Source: Nipponacmea schrenckii
Lineage: Eukaryota; Mollusca; Gastropoda; Lottiidae
DNA: 64,000 nt
NCBI GenBank assembly: GCA_030562195.1
Contig: CM060203.1
Location: 3,734,208-3,798,207, forward strand
Reading direction: 5' to 3'
Shown here: piece by piece, positions 63,180 to 64,000 of the stretch
How the letters are laid out: every line of letters begins with the position of its first letter
Position numbering within the stretch: the first letter of the stretch is position 1
Notes under the pieces: model-generated
Database searches by the model: none
Seen by the model: only the letters and a program-made list of their open reading frames with translations
Told to the model about the DNA's origin: nothing
Translations under genes and position numbers: made by a program

Positions 63180-63545
63180 TAGGCTGATGGCTTCACGCCA
63201 CCCCTAAACTAAAATGGTCATAACTCGGCCAATAAAGCCATATAATATTTGTTGGAATCCAAAGATAATCAATTCCTGTGTCTTTTTATATTTTCGTTTA
63301 TTTTGAAAACTTTGGAGACAACCGACTTTGAAGTTTAACCCGATTTGTCTGGGGAAAAGCTGGGATTCAAAGCGCTGTTACTTCCAGAGTTTTCAAGGTA
63401 TGGACCTGCAATTTGGCAGAGATTAACTTCAGACAGTTTGCTACTGCGTTCTACATTTAAACTACATCCCGGGTAGTTTTCGAGTAGCCGTAGTTAAAAG
63501 TTTTCGTCTGCGCCCCAGAATGTGCAACATGCCACTATGGAACAT
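63180..63545 (+). repeat. Direct repeat, copy B (about 370 bp)
   Basis: Second, slightly shorter unit of the tandem pair, from TAGGCTGATGG to CCACTATGGAAC. It lacks a short segment present in copy A around the CCTATTTTTCAAGATGAAAA stretch. Confidence 0.8.
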
Positions 63546-64000
63546 CCTCTGTTGTTCTTGTATAAATTTTTCAGAAATAGGCTATAAGTTTGTAACTTAA
63601 TGCTTTTGTAAATAAACTATAGATAGATAGATGACCATCTTCATTACACCTTCAAACCTTGGCAAGGTAATGTTAATCCCAAAATCCAAAAACAGCTCGG
63701 GATAGAATCAATTAAATCATTGAAATGGATCCACATCATATTCATTGGGTGTATCAATCAAAAATGTAATGAGGTGGGGGTAGGCCTAAGGGGAAACTAG
63801 TATTTAATATTCCAAACTACACCACTGTTTTGCCCGAAATTTTGCCTGGAAATAAAACACTTATTACCTCCATAAGAATCTAGAGCGAACTATTCCAATT
63901 ATATTTAATTAAAAACATTCTAGTGTTAATGTAGTCAAGAAGAGACATCATCAGAGGAAATTGTCGACCCGACGTTTTTTCTTTGTCTTTAAGGCATTAT
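63546..64000. other. Unassigned right end
   Basis: AT-rich sequence with no supported gene or repeat. Confidence 0.4.

Noticed and set aside
1..64000. CRISPR arrays, operons, ribosome binding sites, rRNA or tRNA genes
   Set aside because: The DNA is clearly eukaryotic; the tandem repeats lack unique spacers of CRISPR type, and I found no convincing tRNA cloverleaf or rRNA sequence by eye.

Overview
The window is animal genomic DNA: AT-rich, with multi-exon genes on both strands, GT-AG introns, AATAAA signals, and tandem and dispersed repeats. The gene content (an ependymin-related protein, an ApeC domain, a divergent SUEL-type lectin receptor, an expanded extracellular mosaic protein) points to a lophotrochozoan, most likely a gastropod mollusc. 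The taxonomic call is inference. I built the gene models by hand from splice sites, reading phase and family resemblance. In each multi-exon model every exon junction keeps the reading frame.

Layout. 1-894: last coding exon of a WD40-repeat protein (+). About 2260-3380: a tandem satellite with a unit near 103 bp. 6862-12062: CDC6 (-), the replication-licensing ATPase, with an unusual array of KEN boxes and CDK sites. 12327-22090: CWC22 (+), a spliceosome / exon-junction-complex factor, transcribed divergently from CDC6 across a short shared promoter holding an E2F-like site and a CCAAT box. 22874-24808: RPS26 (+). 25377-30961: a protein with two cyclic-nucleotide-binding domains, CNBD2-like (-). 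30985-35148: a gene-poor gap.

35149-46238 (-) encodes in 28 coding exons one predicted secreted mosaic protein of about 1533 residues. It carries a Lys/Arg-rich pro-region, a degenerate-looking astacin metalloprotease, an EGF-like module, ApeC, CUB, kringle, an ShK-like module, sushi, a C-type lectin domain, ShKT, a cysteine module, an unrecognised domain, and a Thr/Ser linker ending in a Lys-rich tail. It is the most unusual gene here.

47912-52970 (+) is a polypeptide GalNAc-transferase whose fourth intron contains about 19 copies of a 27-bp minisatellite. 53616-57016 (+) is a single-pass receptor with a SUEL-like lectin ectodomain and a tail containing a hemITAM-like tyrosine motif. 57657-61474 (-) is an ependymin-related secreted protein with two candidate terminal exons. 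The right end holds the decayed remains of a retroelement with RNase H-like and tyrosine-recombinase-like sequence, and two direct repeats of about 370-400 bp.

The left half is housekeeping and cell-cycle genes; the right half is secreted, glycan-modifying or glycan-binding genes. I see no evidence that the right-half genes form one pathway beyond their shared extracellular theme. No rRNA, tRNA or CRISPR was recognised.
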